From Cyanobium sp. N.Huapi 1H5 (lineage in GTDB: Bacteria; Cyanobacteriota; Cyanobacteriia; PCC-6307; Cyanobiaceae): a stretch of 64,000 bases of DNA. The stretch covers positions 620,001-684,000 of the forward strand of contig NZ_JAGQBH010000001.1 in NCBI RefSeq assembly GCF_024345535.1, written 5' to 3'. The notes below the pieces were generated by a model. It ran no database searches, had not been told where the DNA came from, and saw nothing but the letters and a program-made list of their open reading frames with translations. Of the stretch, positions 17,530-26,791 are shown piece by piece. Position 1 is the first letter of the stretch, and each line of letters starts with the position of its first letter. Made by a program: the position numbers and the translations under genes.

Positions 17530-19343
17530 GGCTTGGGGGACAGCTCCAGAAGCACCAGATCGCGCAGGTCGTGGAGCAGGGAGAGCTCGGCGCCGCTGAG
17601 CTGACGCGGGCGGGTGTCGATCAGGCACAGGGTGCCCAGGCAGGTGCCGTCCTCGAGGATCAGGGGCGAGCCGGCGTAGAAGCGGATCCGGGGCTCCCCC
17701 AGCACCAGCGGATTCTCGGCGAAGCGCTCGTCGAGCCAGGTGTCCGCCACCAGCAGGTCCGAGCGCTGCAGGATCGCATGGGCGCAGAAGGCCAGGTCAC
17801 GGGAGGTCTGGCAGGTGGCCAGGCCATGGCAGGACTTGAACCACTGACGCTCGGCATCGACCAGGCTGATCAGGGCGATCGGCACATCGAAGGCGGCCGC
17901 GGCGATCCGGGTCAGCCGGTCGAAGCGCTCCTCCCGCTCCGTGTCCAGCAGGTCCAGCTCCGCCAGCCGCCGCAGGCGCCGTTCCTCGTCCTGTGGCGGC
18001 CGGGCCCGCTCCCAGCGGCAGGGGGTGCGCAGGCTCCAGGCCCGCAGCCGGGCCCGCAGGAAGCTCTCGGAGACGGGCAGCACCAGCCACTCGCTGACCA
18101 GGGGATCGTCGTAGCGGGCCTGCTCCTGGAGGGCCGCCAGCATCACGACGGGGATGTCGGCCATCGCCGTGGACTCCCGCAGCCGGCGGACCAGCCCGGG
18201 GCCATCGCGGACGGGCAGCGCCTGGTCCAGCAGCAGCAGGGACGCCCCGTCGCGCTCGAGACGCTGCTTCAGATCGGCTTCGCCGCCGACCACATGGAAG
18301 GGCAGGCCCTCGAGTCGCAGGGCGGTGGTGAGGGCCGCCTCCAGATTTCTGTCCGTCACCCAGACCAGGGCCGGGGGGGCGCCGCTCTCGCTGCTCAGGG
18401 CCCTGGGACCGGGCTCCGATCCCGCTTCGCCCCCGGCTTCCGCCGAAGGCGCGCCGGCTGCGGCCTCCGGGGTGCGGGGGGTGGTGCGCAGCACCAGGCC
18501 CTCCGAGGCCGCCAGCACCTCCAGGGGGGTGCCCCGCTCGGCCAGATCGGCGCGCACACCGGCCAGGATCAGGTCGATGGTGGCGTCGTTGCGCAGCGGG
18601 TCGTGGTGGGTGAGCACCAGCCGGGCCACCCCGGCCTCCTCGCAGATGCGCACGGCGTACTCCACCGAGCTGTGGCCCCAGCCGAGCTTGGCCGGGAACT
18701 CCAGGGCCGTGTACTGGGCGTCGTGGATGACCAGGTCGGCCCCCTCGATGAACTCGGCGTAGTGCAGGTCCTGGCCGGAGAGCGGACCGAGGCCGCTGGC
18801 CAGTTCGGGCGCGTGGGGTTCGTGGTCGCAGCAGTAGATGACCGTGGCCCCGTCCGCCTGGAGCCGGTAGGCCAGGGTGAGGGCGGGATGGTTGAGCAGG
18901 TGGGTCGTGATCGTCACGTCCCCGATCCGGAAGGTGCCCTCGTGCAGGTCGTGGTAGCGGATCGTGGCGGCGAACTGCTCGAGGGTGACGGGGAAGTAGG
19001 CGTGCTGCATCTGGCCGGAGAGCACGCTGCGCAGGCTTCCCGAGAGGCCGCTGGGGCCGAAGACGTCCCAGGTGTGGCCAGGGGCGAAGAAGGGGGCGAA
19101 GAAGGGAAAGCCCTGGATGTGGTCCCAGTGGGTGTGGCTGATCAGCAGCGACCCCTCCATGCCGTCGGGGCGCTCCTGCATCAAGGCCTGCCCCAGCCCG
19201 TGGGCGCCGGTGCCGCAGTCGATCACCAGCAGGGTGCCGGCGTCGGAGCGGACCTCCACACAGGAGGTGTTGCCGCCGAAGCGGAAGGTGTCCGGGCCGG
19301 GCTTGGCGATCGAACCGCGGGTTCCCCAGAACCGAACCAACAT
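17502..19343 (-). CDS. metallo-beta-lactamase / receiver-like / GAF three-domain protein
   Basis: Residues 1 to about 285 form an MBL-fold hydrolase with the zinc motif H70-T-H72-W-D74-H75 and downstream metal ligands (CCDHEPHAPE, HDAQYT, THHDP). After a Gly/Ala/Pro/Ser linker, residues about 332-440 resemble a response-regulator receiver (LLLLDQALPVRDGPGLVRRLR), but the normal Lys near the end is absent (LVLPVSESF). Residues about 455-605 are a GAF domain of the kind found before diguanylate cyclases and kinases (RLAELDLLDTEREERFDRL; SLVDAERQWFKS). The ATG at 19343 gives 613 residues. The MBL part is probably a phosphodiesterase or hydrolase under GAF control. The substrate is unknown. Confidence 0.8.
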   Translation of the reverse strand: MLVRFWGTRGSIAKPGPDTFRFGGNTSCVEVRSDAGTLLVIDCGTGAHGLGQALMQERPDGMEGSLLISHTHWDHIQGFPFFAPFFAPGHTWDVFGPSGLSGSLRSVLSGQMQHAYFPVTLEQFAATIRYHDLHEGTFRIGDVTITTHLLNHPALTLAYRLQADGATVIYCCDHEPHAPELASGLGPLSGQDLHYAEFIEGADLVIHDAQYTALEFPAKLGWGHSSVEYAVRICEEAGVARLVLTHHDPLRNDATIDLILAGVRADLAERGTPLEVLAASEGLVLRTTPRTPEAAAGAPSAEAGGEAGSEPGPRALSSESGAPPALVWVTDRNLEAALTTALRLEGLPFHVVGGEADLKQRLERDGASLLLLDQALPVRDGPGLVRRLRESTAMADIPVVMLAALQEQARYDDPLVSEWLVLPVSESFLRARLRAWSLRTPCRWERARPPQDEERRLRRLAELDLLDTEREERFDRLTRIAAAAFDVPIALISLVDAERQWFKSCHGLATCQTSRDLAFCAHAILQRSDLLVADTWLDERFAENPLVLGEPRIRFYAGSPLILEDGTCLGTLCLIDTRPRQLSGAELSLLHDLRDLVLLELSPKPWPVAVHHS

Positions 19344-19369
19344 GCCCCGACCCTGGCGCGGCCCCAAGC

Positions 19370-21181
19370 CTAGGGAGCTTCTGTCCCCTGGGCCGCATGC
19401 CGCGCCGCGCCGCCGAGGCCGAAGGCCTGGTGCACCGCCTGAAGGGCGCGCACACCATCAGCCTCCGCCACCACGCAGCTGGTGCGGATCTCGCTGGTGG
19501 CGATCAGGGAGATGTTGATGCCCGCATCGGCCAGGGAACGGAACATCCGTGCCGCCGTGCCGGCGGTGCAGGCCATCCCGGCGCCCACGGCGCTGACCCT
19601 GGCGATGGCCGGGCCCTCCTCGAAGCAGGCGCCGTCCCACTGGCGCAGGATCGGGGCCAGGGCCCGCTCGGCCCCCGGCCGGTCGTCGCGCCGCAGGGTG
19701 AAGCTCATGTCCCGCCGCCGATCCTCCGGGCCGCCATGGGTGCGCTCCGACTGCACGATCGCGTCGAGGCTGATGCCCGCATCGGCCAGGGCCCGGCAGA
19801 TGGCCGCGGCGGCCCCGGGCCGGTCGGGCACCCGCCGCACCGACACCTGCACCTGGTCGCGGTCGAGGGCCACGCCCCGCACCGCCGGATCCCCCAGGTG
19901 GCAGGGGGGCGGATCGTGGCGCAGCTGCTGGTCGGCGAGCTCGAAGACCTCGCCCGCGGCCCGCAGGGCCCGGGCCCCCAGCTGGCCATCCACCACGCAG
20001 CTCACCTTCACCTCGCTGGTGGCGATCAGGCGCAGGTTGATGCCGAGGCGGGCCATGGTGTCGAACAGGCGGGCCGCCACGCCCGGTCGACCCAGGATGC
20101 CCGCCCCGGCGATGCTGAGCTTGGCCATGCCCGCTTCGGCCGAGAGCTGGGCCCCATCGGCCCCCATGGCCGCCAGCACCTCCTGGCACACCTGGCGTGC
20201 GCGCTCCATCTCCGTCGCCGCCAGGGTGAAGGCGATGTCGTTGCTGGCGCCCTCGTGGATCGCCTGGACGATCAGGTCCACGTTCAGGCCGGCGGCACCC
20301 AGGGCCTCGAACAGGGTGGCGGCCACCCCCGGCCGGTCGGGCACGTGGGAGAGGGCCAGCACCGCCTGGTCGGCCTCCAGTTCGGCCCCGTCCACGGGCC
20401 GGCCCAGCTCCAGCCCCTCACTGCCGATCGGCCGGGCCGGACCGCTGGTGAGCCGGGTGCCGGGGGCCTGGCTCCAGCTGGAGCGCACCGTCAGGGGCAC
20501 CCCGTAGTTGCGGGCGATCTCCACGGCTCGGGGGTGGAGCACCGCGGCCCCGAGGCTCGCCAGTTCCAGCATCTCGTCGCAGCTGACGCTCTCCATCAGC
20601 TGGGCATCGCTCACCTTGCGGGGGTCGGTGGTCAGCACCCCGGGCACGTCGGTGTAGATCTCGCAGCCGTCGGCGCCGAGGGCGGCCGCCAGCGCCACCG
20701 CGGAGGTGTCGGAGCCGCCCCGGCCCAGGGTGGTGATCTCCGGGGTGCCGGCGTGGCCACTGCTGGTGCCCTGGAAGCCGGCCACCACCACCACGTGACC
20801 GTCCTCAAGCAGGCGGCGCAGCCGCTCGGTGCGCACCTCCAGGATCCGGGCCCGGCCATGGGCCGACTCGGTGATGATCCCGGCCTGGGTGCCGGTCATC
20901 GAGACGGCGGGCACGCCTTCGGCATGGAGGGCCATCGACAGCAGGGCGATCGACACCTGCTCGCCCGTGGCCAGCAGCATGTCCATCTCCCGGCGGGGGG
21001 GATCGCTGCAGAGGCTGGCGGCCATGCCGGTCAGCTGGTCGGTGGTGTGGCCCATGGCCGACACGACCACCACCAGCTCATGGCCCTCCTCGCGGCTGGC
21101 GGCGATGCGGCGGGCCACCGCCCGGATCCGCTCGGTGTCCGCCACCGAGGTCCCTCCGAACTTCTGAATCAACAGGGCCAT
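19370..21181 (-). CDS. lysC: aspartate kinase with extended ACT regulatory region
   Basis: Aspartate kinase opens the lysine/threonine/methionine pathway. The N-terminal kinase domain has KFGGTSVADTERI at residue 8 and the [27 protein letters not shown] active-site block. The C-terminal half holds repeated ACT segments (each with a GVAARLF/AGIN-type pattern, visible four times), the duplicated arrangement usual in cyanobacteria and a sign of amino-acid feedback. The length is 603 residues and the ATG is at 21181. It lies 28 bases downstream of holA on the same strand. Confidence 0.95.
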   Translation of the reverse strand: MALLIQKFGGTSVADTERIRAVARRIAASREEGHELVVVVSAMGHTTDQLTGMAASLCSDPPRREMDMLLATGEQVSIALLSMALHAEGVPAVSMTGTQAGIITESAHGRARILEVRTERLRRLLEDGHVVVVAGFQGTSSGHAGTPEITTLGRGGSDTSAVALAAALGADGCEIYTDVPGVLTTDPRKVSDAQLMESVSCDEMLELASLGAAVLHPRAVEIARNYGVPLTVRSSWSQAPGTRLTSGPARPIGSEGLELGRPVDGAELEADQAVLALSHVPDRPGVAATLFEALGAAGLNVDLIVQAIHEGASNDIAFTLAATEMERARQVCQEVLAAMGADGAQLSAEAGMAKLSIAGAGILGRPGVAARLFDTMARLGINLRLIATSEVKVSCVVDGQLGARALRAAGEVFELADQQLRHDPPPCHLGDPAVRGVALDRDQVQVSVRRVPDRPGAAAAICRALADAGISLDAIVQSERTHGGPEDRRRDMSFTLRRDDRPGAERALAPILRQWDGACFEEGPAIARVSAVGAGMACTAGTAARMFRSLADAGINISLIATSEIRTSCVVAEADGVRALQAVHQAFGLGGAARHAAQGTEAP

Positions 21182-21209
21182 TCCCGCGTTGCCGGCGCAT
21201 CCGGCCCGA

Positions 21210-22214
21210 TTATCGACGCGGGGCGCTCCCGGGCTGGGCCAGGGCGGCCAGCAGGAAGCCGTCCCGGAAGGCGTCGCCGGGGTCGGCGCCGCGCTTGAGG
21301 GCGGCCTCCACGTCGAGCAGGCGGCGCAGCAGGGCCAGCAGCTGCTCGGGGCTGCGGCCGCGGATCTGTTTGCGCATCACGTAGATCCGCTTGGGGTTGC
21401 CGATCCCCGCGGCCTTGGCGATCACGGCCACGTCCTGCTCGCCGCTGCGCTCCAGCAGGCACACCCACAGCCAGCCCCGGATCTGACTGGCCAGGGCCGC
21501 CACGACGCGCAGGGCGGGCTCGCCCACCTCCAGCAGGGCCTCCACCAGGGCGATGGCCTCGGCGGGGCGCTGGGCGAGAAGGGCGTCGCCCACGGCCAGG
21601 CTGCTGGTGACCTGGCCGCCGATCAGGGCGGCCACCGCCTCGGCGGTGATCGGCCCACCACTGCTGCCAGTGCCGGCGTGGAGCGCCAGCTTCTCCAGCT
21701 CGCTGGCGAGCCGCATCCCGTCGCTGCCGATCGCCTCGGCCAGCGCCTCGGCCGCCGCCGGCGCCAGGGTCAGGCCCCGGGCCCGGGCGGCGCTCTCCAC
21801 CCGTTCGATCTGACCCGCCCCGTCCCAGATCGGCGGCAGGGTGAAGGACTGCTCCTCGGCCAGGGTCCGCAGGCGCTTGGTGGTGCGCAGCCGGGCGTCG
21901 GGCTTGCCGTCGCTGACCAGGAACAGGTGGCAGTCGTCCGGGACCAGCGCCACGGAGGCCTCCAGCTGGGCCGCCAGCTCCGCCGGGCAGGCCTGGCAGA
22001 AGGGGCTGCGCTGCAGCACCACCACCCGGGCCCCGGCGCCGAAGGGGGAGGTGCGGGCCTCCTCGAGGGCCCGGGCCGCCTGGACGGCATCGGCCCCATC
22101 CAGGCGGCTGAGGTTGATCGAAGCCCAGGCGGGATCCACCAAGGCCTCGATCCGCTCCGCCAGGGCCCGCTGGCGGGCGGCCTCGTCGTCGCCCCAGTAG
22201 AGGTGGATGGGCAT
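21210..22214 (-). CDS. holA: DNA polymerase III subunit delta
   Basis: The delta subunit opens the sliding clamp within the clamp loader. The sequence starts MPIHLYWGDDEAARQR and shows the delta-specific ARRVVVL-type strand (GARVVVLQRSPF), LFLVSDGKPDARLRTTKRL, the ELEKLALHAG block and the C-terminal collar domain. The length is 334 residues, normal for the family. Its ATG at 22214 overlaps the stop of the Phd-PIN gene (TGATG), so translation is coupled to that gene. The open frame continues far upstream but those residues overlap the Phd-PIN gene in another frame and are not used. Confidence 0.9.
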   Translation of the reverse strand: MPIHLYWGDDEAARQRALAERIEALVDPAWASINLSRLDGADAVQAARALEEARTSPFGAGARVVVLQRSPFCQACPAELAAQLEASVALVPDDCHLFLVSDGKPDARLRTTKRLRTLAEEQSFTLPPIWDGAGQIERVESAARARGLTLAPAAAEALAEAIGSDGMRLASELEKLALHAGTGSSGGPITAEAVAALIGGQVTSSLAVGDALLAQRPAEAIALVEALLEVGEPALRVVAALASQIRGWLWVCLLERSGEQDVAVIAKAAGIGNPKRIYVMRKQIRGRSPEQLLALLRRLLDVEAALKRGADPGDAFRDGFLLAALAQPGSAPRR

Positions 22215-22906
22215 CAGGGCAGGGGCGGGCGCGACGGCGGCGGCAGGACGCCGAGCAGGCGGGGGTCCTGGCTGATCATCGCCGTGGCTCCGCCATGCAG
22301 GGCCGAGGCCAGCTCCAGGGCGCCATCGGGCCCCAGGGCCGGCCCGGTGCCGGGCCGCTGCAGGCGTGCCGCCGCCAGGGCGACCTGGGGCGTGAGGCTC
22401 ACCAGGGTCCAGGCCGCAGGATCGCTGAACACGGCTTCGTAGCGGGCCGCCAGGGTCTCGTCCCCCCGGAGCAGGGGCCCCTCCACCAGCGTCCTCAGGG
22501 TGGCCATGCTCAGGACCCCGCGCCAGTGGCCGGCGGCGATCGCGGCGATCAGCGGTTCGTGCCGGCGGCCGCTGGCGTCCCCGCGCAGCCAGGGAATCAG
22601 CACCGTGGCGTCGATGGCCACGGCCGATCCGAGGGCCAGGGCGGCGCCGCCGTCCAGGGGCGTGATCAGGGGCTCGGCCGGTCCGCGACCGCCGGCGGGG
22701 GCCGGCAGGGGATCGGGCCAGCAGTCGCGGCCGCTGCCCTTGAGGGCGATCAGGGCCTGCCGCTGGGCACGGTGGCGCCGCCACAGGGGGACCAGGGCGG
22801 CCACCGCGTGGCCATGGCGTGCGATCAGGGTCTCCTCGCCCTCCCGGGCCCGATCGAGCAGTTCGGGGAAGCGCTTCCTGGCCTCGAGCACGCCGAGGGT
22901 GTGCAT
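22214..22906 (-). CDS. Phd-type antitoxin fused to PIN-domain toxin
   Basis: This 230-residue protein joins two halves normally made by separate toxin-antitoxin genes. Residues 1-42 (MHTLGVLEARKRFPELLDRA then REGEETLIARHGHAVAALVP) match the Phd/YefM DNA-binding fold. Residues 43-68 (containing ALKGSGRDCWPD) resemble the Phd C-terminal tail. Residues about 95-225 match a PIN nuclease with candidate acidic residues D99 (AIDATVLIPWL), E142 (TLVEGPLL), D194 (LGPDGALELASAL) and D214 (ISQDPRLL). The ATG at 22906 begins exactly at the Phd motif; a start 44 codons earlier would add an Arg/Pro-rich stretch across the operator. holA is coupled downstream. Toxicity and self-neutralisation are inferred only. 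Confidence 0.8.
   Translation of the reverse strand: MHTLGVLEARKRFPELLDRAREGEETLIARHGHAVAALVPLWRRHRAQRQALIALKGSGRDCWPDPLPAPAGGRGPAEPLITPLDGGAALALGSAVAIDATVLIPWLRGDASGRRHEPLIAAIAAGHWRGVLSMATLRTLVEGPLLRGDETLAARYEAVFSDPAAWTLVSLTPQVALAAARLQRPGTGPALGPDGALELASALHGGATAMISQDPRLLGVLPPPSRPPLP
22536..22543. repeat. HIP1 octamer GCGATCGC
   Basis: This is a copy of the cyanobacterial HIP1 palindrome, located inside the PIN part of the Phd-PIN gene. Confidence 0.7.
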
Positions 22907-23208
22907 GGGTCGCGGGGTCGATATCGGAATCTGTACACAATGTACAGGTCTTGGATTCAGTGGAGAACGACTGCCCCTGGCCTTGCCCCTTCGCCTGGCA
23001 CTGTTCCGGCCCCTGGGCCCCTCTCCCGGCCCCGGCAAGGGCCAAGCCCACCGGCATGGCTGAGGTCTCGCCCCTGCACGGTCGGCTCGACCACGACCAA
23101 AGCCCCGGCCCCGACCGGCGCCTCCCGTAGCCTCGCCGTTTCCCCCCTCCGGGCTGCAGGCCGCGCCGGGCGCCGGGGGAGGTTCTGCGCTCCGGGGCGC
23201 CGCAGGCG
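22907..23208. other. 302-base gap between divergent phd-pin and cobH
   Basis: The part next to the Phd-PIN gene holds the paired TGTACA site. The rest is GC-rich. I looked for a B12-box and other cobalamin riboswitch features in front of cobH and saw none. No convincing open frame is present. Confidence 0.6.
22932..22946. promoter_or_regulatory. paired TGTACA operator, probable autoregulation site of Phd-PIN
   Basis: The sequence TGTACA-CAA-TGTACA has two palindromic hexamers at 22932-22937 and 22941-22946. It ends 26 bases upstream of the phd-pin start. TGTACA is the known core recognised by YefM, a member of the same antitoxin family, in the yefM-yoeB operator of E. coli. Binding here is an inference from motif and position. 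Confidence 0.65.
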
Positions 23209-23871
23209 ATGGACAGCTTCGATTCTTCCCGCTCCGCGGCCTCCCTCGACCATCCGATCTTTCGGGAGAGCGTGCGTCGCATCCGCGGTTGGCTGGGGCC
23301 CACCGGCCTGGAGGGGGTGGAGCAGGAGGTGCTCGAGCGCCTGGTGCACAGCAGCGGCGACCTGGCCCTGGCGCCGGATCTGCGCCTCGGGCCGGGGGCC
23401 TGCGCCGCCGGCCTCAACGCCCTGGCGGCCGGCGCGCCGATCCTCACTGACACGGCGATGGCCGCGGCGGCCGTGGCGCCCATGGCCCGGCGCACCTTCG
23501 CCAATCCGGTCCATTCGGTGCTGGCCTGGGCCCCTGCCGTCGCCCCCGCCGGCGGCACCCGGGCGGCGGCGGGCATGGAGCGGGCCCTGGTGGAGCACCC
23601 CGGAGCGGTGGTGCTGGTGGGCAGCGCCCCCACGGCGCTGGAGCGGCTGCTGGAGCTGGTGGAGGCCGGAACCATCGCCGCCCCGGCCCTGGTGATCGGC
23701 ATGCCGGTGGGGTTCGTTGGGGTGGCCGAGAGCAAGCGCCACCTGGCGGCCAGCGCCCTCCCCCAGATCCGCCTGGAGGGCAGCAAGGGCGGGGCCGGCC
23801 TGGTGGGCGCCGCCGCCAATGCCCTGCTGCGGCGGGCCTGGCTGGATCAGGCCGCTCTGGGTCCCCCCTGA
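23209..23871 (+). CDS. cobH: precorrin-8X methylmutase
   Basis: CobH/CbiC moves a methyl group from C11 to C12 of the corrin ring in cobalamin synthesis. The family pattern is clear: [16 protein letters not shown] at the start, ERLVHSSGD with the catalytic histidine in [27 protein letters not shown], and [18 protein letters not shown]. The length of 220 residues is normal. The ATG is at 23209. It is divergent from the Phd-PIN gene, and its 3' end overlaps the convergent mutS end by 25 bases. No other cob gene is in the window. Confidence 0.93.
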   Translation: MDSFDSSRSAASLDHPIFRESVRRIRGWLGPTGLEGVEQEVLERLVHSSGDLALAPDLRLGPGACAAGLNALAAGAPILTDTAMAAAAVAPMARRTFANPVHSVLAWAPAVAPAGGTRAAAGMERALVEHPGAVVLVGSAPTALERLLELVEAGTIAAPALVIGMPVGFVGVAESKRHLAASALPQIRLEGSKGGAGLVGAAANALLRRAWLDQAALGPP

Positions 23872-26681
23872 AGTCCCACCGCCACATGGCTGTTGGCCTC
23901 GATGCGGCCCAGCACCTGGCGGGCCCGCAGCACCACCGAGGCGGGAACGCCCGCCAGCCGTGCGGCCTCGATGCCGTAGCTGCGGCTGGCGCCCCCCCGG
24001 CAGACCCGGTGAAGGAACACCAGGTCGTTGCCGGTCTCCTCCACCAGCACCTGGGCGTTGCCGACGTTCGGCAGCAGCTCGGCGAGCTCGTTGAGCTCGT
24101 GGTAGTGGGTGGCGAAGATCGTGCGGGCGCCGATGCCCTCGGCCAGGTGCTCCGCCACCGCCCAGGCGATCGAGAGGCCATCGAAGGTGGCCGTGCCCCG
24201 GCCGATCTCGTCGAGCAGCACCAGGGAGCGGGGGCTGGCGTGGTGAAGGATGTTGGCGGTCTCGGCCATCTCCACCATGAAGGTGGACTGCCCGCTGGCC
24301 AGGTCGTCCACCGCCCCCACCCGGGTGAAGATGCGGTCGGCGATGCCGAGCCGGGCGGAGCGGGCCGGGATCCAGCTGCCGATCTGGGCCATCAGCTGCA
24401 GCAGGCCGCTCTGGCGCAGATAGCAGCTCTTGCCGCTGGCATTGGGCCCGGTCAGGACGATCAGGTCCGGCGCCGGGGTGCCCAGCTCCAGGTCGTTGGC
24501 GGTGAAGGACGCATCGACCAGCAGCTGCTCCACCACCGGATGGCGCCCCGCCTCGATCACCAGCTCGCGGCCCTCGCTGAGTTCGGGCCGGCAGTAGCCG
24601 CCGGTGGCCGCCACCTCCGCCAGGGAGGCCAGGGCATCGAGTTCCGCCACCCGCCGGGCCGCCGCCCGAACGGGCCCAGCCGCCTCCCCCACCCGGCGGC
24701 GCAGGTCGCAGAAGAGGTCGTACTCCCGCTGGCAGGCCCGGGCCCGCAGCTGCAGGATCCGGCCTTCCCGGCCCTTGAGCTCCGGGGTCACGAAGCGCTC
24801 CTCGTTGGCCAGGGTCTGGCGGCGGATCCAGTGGTCCGGAACGGCGGCGGCCCGGGCGCGGCTCACCGCCAGGAAGTAGCCGAAGGTGCGGTGGTACTGG
24901 AGGCGCAGGTTGGGGTTGCCGCTGGCCCGCCGTTCGATCGCCTCCTGCCGGGAGAGCCAGGCCTCCTGGTCGTCGAGCTGGTTGCGCAGGCCGTCGAGCA
25001 CCGGATCGACCCCGTCATGGAGCAGCCCGCCGTCGCTCAGCGACAGGGGCGGCGTGTCGATCAGGTGGTGGCGCACCTCCTCGGCCAGGGCGGCCAGCTC
25101 GGGCCAGGGACCCTTCAGGGCCGCCAGGGGGCCGCTGCGGCAGGGGGCCACCAGGGCCGCCAGGCGCGGCAGCCGCTCGAGGCCGTCGGCCAGGGACACC
25201 AGGTCGCGGGCGGAGGCGCTGCCGGCGCCGGCCCGCCCCGCCAGCCGCTCCAGATCCCCCATGGGCCGCAGCAGCCGGCGCAGCCCCACCCGCAGGGAAC
25301 GCTGCTCCACCAGCTCGCTCACCGCCTCCTGCCGCTCCAGGATCGCGGCCCGGTCCACCAGGGGGGCCTCGATCCAGCGCCGCAGACAGCGGCCGCCCAT
25401 GGCGGTGGCGGTGCGGTCGAGGGCCCAGAGCAGGGAACCCTGCAGGGCGCCGCCCAGCTGGGTGCGGGTGAGCTCCAAGTTGCGGCGGGTCTGGGCGTCG
25501 AGCACCAGCTGGTCGCCGGCGTGCCAGAGCCGGGGCATCTCCAGCGGGATGGCCGCGGCGCCCTCCGTCGCTGTCGCCGGGGCGAGTTCGGGCGCCGCCT
25601 GGGTGGTGTCCAGGTAGGCCAGCAGGCCCCCGGCGGCCCGCAGCGCCAGGGGCGCCTCCCCCAGCCCCAGGCCATCGAGGCTGGCCAGGCGGAAGCGGCG
25701 GCGCAGCAGGGCGGCGGCTTCGGTGGCCTCGAAGGGGGTGCGGGCCAGGGGGGTGAGCCGCAGACCCTCGGGGCACCAGGCGGGTGCCTCCGCCGGGCCG
25801 GGCCACACCACCTCGGCGGGCTCCAGCTGCAGCAGCTCCTGGTGCAGGCTGCCGCTGCCCGTGCGCTCGGTCACCCGGAACTCGCCGGTGCTGACGTCGG
25901 CGACGGCCAGGCCCCAGCGGCCCGCTGCGCTGCCGTCCCCGTCGAGGACCACGGCGCAGAGCCAGTTGTTGCGGCGGGCCGCCAGCATGCCCTCCTCCAG
26001 CACCGTGCCGGGGGTGAGCACCCGGGTGATGCCGCGCCGCAGCAGGGCCCCCTTGGCGGGGGTGGCCTCCAGCTGGTCGCAGAGGGCCACGCTGAGGCCG
26101 CGGCGCACCAGGTCGGCGCAGTAGCGCTCGGCGGCGTGGTGGGGGATGCCCGCCATCGGCACCCGGCCCAGGGCCTTGCCGGCGTCCTTGCCGGTGAGGG
26201 TGAGCTCCAGCAGGCGCGAGAGCAGGATCGCGTCCTCGAAGAAGAACTCGTAGAAGTCGCCGAGGCGGTAGAGCAGCACCCGGTCCGGGTGGGCCGCCTT
26301 CAGCTCCACGTAGTGCCGCAGCACCGGGGTGAGCGCCGCCGGGTCCACCAGGGAATGGTGGTGCCAGCGGGGCAGGTCGCCATCGGGCTCCGGGCCGTCG
26401 TCGCCGGGCGTCGCCGGGGCGCCGCTGGCGTCGCCAACTCTCGGGTCACTGGCCTGCTCGCCGTCGGCCTCGTTGCCGGTGGCCGCAGCCGTCGCCGGCC
26501 GCTGCCGGCGGGTGCGGGGCCGGGCGCTGGCATCGGCCAGCAGGGCCTGGTCGTCCGGGGCGCCCCCATCCGACGCCGAGTCCGGCGCCAGCGAGGTGGG
26601 CTCGGGCGTGCCCCCGAACAGGTCCCCCTGCAGGGCCGGATCGTCCGCGAGCGAGAGCTGCTGCTGGACTTCCCTGGCCAT
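23847..26681 (-). CDS. mutS: DNA mismatch repair protein MutS
   Basis: MutS1 recognises base mismatches. The Phe-X-Glu mismatch-reading motif is in GDFYEFF, after an unusually long N-terminal extension: about 125 residues rich in Ala, Asp, Pro, Gly and Thr precede the [17 protein letters not shown] block. The ATPase domain has the Walker A motif [14 protein letters not shown] and the [12 protein letters not shown] block. The C-terminus includes the [13 protein letters not shown] and [12 protein letters not shown] segments. The ATG at 26681 gives 944 residues. Its end runs 25 bases into the convergent cobH. Confidence 0.95.
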   Translation of the reverse strand: MAREVQQQLSLADDPALQGDLFGGTPEPTSLAPDSASDGGAPDDQALLADASARPRTRRQRPATAAATGNEADGEQASDPRVGDASGAPATPGDDGPEPDGDLPRWHHHSLVDPAALTPVLRHYVELKAAHPDRVLLYRLGDFYEFFFEDAILLSRLLELTLTGKDAGKALGRVPMAGIPHHAAERYCADLVRRGLSVALCDQLEATPAKGALLRRGITRVLTPGTVLEEGMLAARRNNWLCAVVLDGDGSAAGRWGLAVADVSTGEFRVTERTGSGSLHQELLQLEPAEVVWPGPAEAPAWCPEGLRLTPLARTPFEATEAAALLRRRFRLASLDGLGLGEAPLALRAAGGLLAYLDTTQAAPELAPATATEGAAAIPLEMPRLWHAGDQLVLDAQTRRNLELTRTQLGGALQGSLLWALDRTATAMGGRCLRRWIEAPLVDRAAILERQEAVSELVEQRSLRVGLRRLLRPMGDLERLAGRAGAGSASARDLVSLADGLERLPRLAALVAPCRSGPLAALKGPWPELAALAEEVRHHLIDTPPLSLSDGGLLHDGVDPVLDGLRNQLDDQEAWLSRQEAIERRASGNPNLRLQYHRTFGYFLAVSRARAAAVPDHWIRRQTLANEERFVTPELKGREGRILQLRARACQREYDLFCDLRRRVGEAAGPVRAAARRVAELDALASLAEVAATGGYCRPELSEGRELVIEAGRHPVVEQLLVDASFTANDLELGTPAPDLIVLTGPNASGKSCYLRQSGLLQLMAQIGSWIPARSARLGIADRIFTRVGAVDDLASGQSTFMVEMAETANILHHASPRSLVLLDEIGRGTATFDGLSIAWAVAEHLAEGIGARTIFATHYHELNELAELLPNVGNAQVLVEETGNDLVFLHRVCRGGASRSYGIEAARLAGVPASVVLRARQVLGRIEANSHVAVGLQGGPRAA

Positions 26682-26712
26682 GGGTCCGCCGTCAGGAGCG
26701 TCCCGATCGTAA

Positions 26713-26787
26713 GGGGATCGGGTCGGGGGGCTGGCCTGGGTGCCCCTGGTGCTGCTCAACTGGGGCATGAGCTTCTTCGTGGTCTGA
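26713..26787 (+). pseudogene. psbZ: 3' remnant of psbZ
   Basis: In one frame these bases encode [20 protein letters not shown] then FFVV and a TGA. This aligns without gaps to the last residues of the intact PsbZ at 28865-29053 ([21 protein letters not shown]). The final 57 bases match the intact gene at about 48 positions. An in-frame TAA just upstream (26710-26712) and the absence of the N-terminal helix show that it is a fragment. It ends 4 bases before the ribH start, the place expected for psbZ in relatives with mutS-psbZ-ribH order (recalled, not checked here). Confidence 0.75.
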
Positions 26788-26791
26788 CCCC

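Noticed and set aside
22907-23038. Longer start for the Phd-PIN gene, 44 codons upstream
   Set aside because: The extra residues are Arg/Pro-rich, do not resemble any domain and would place the start beyond the TGTACA operator.
22907-23208. Cobalamin riboswitch in front of cobH
   Set aside because: No B12-box-like conserved segment is visible in the 302-base gap.
26767-26787. Short real gene at the psbZ fragment
   Set aside because: It has an in-frame stop just upstream, no N-terminal helix and no start with a ribosome site, so it is a remnant.
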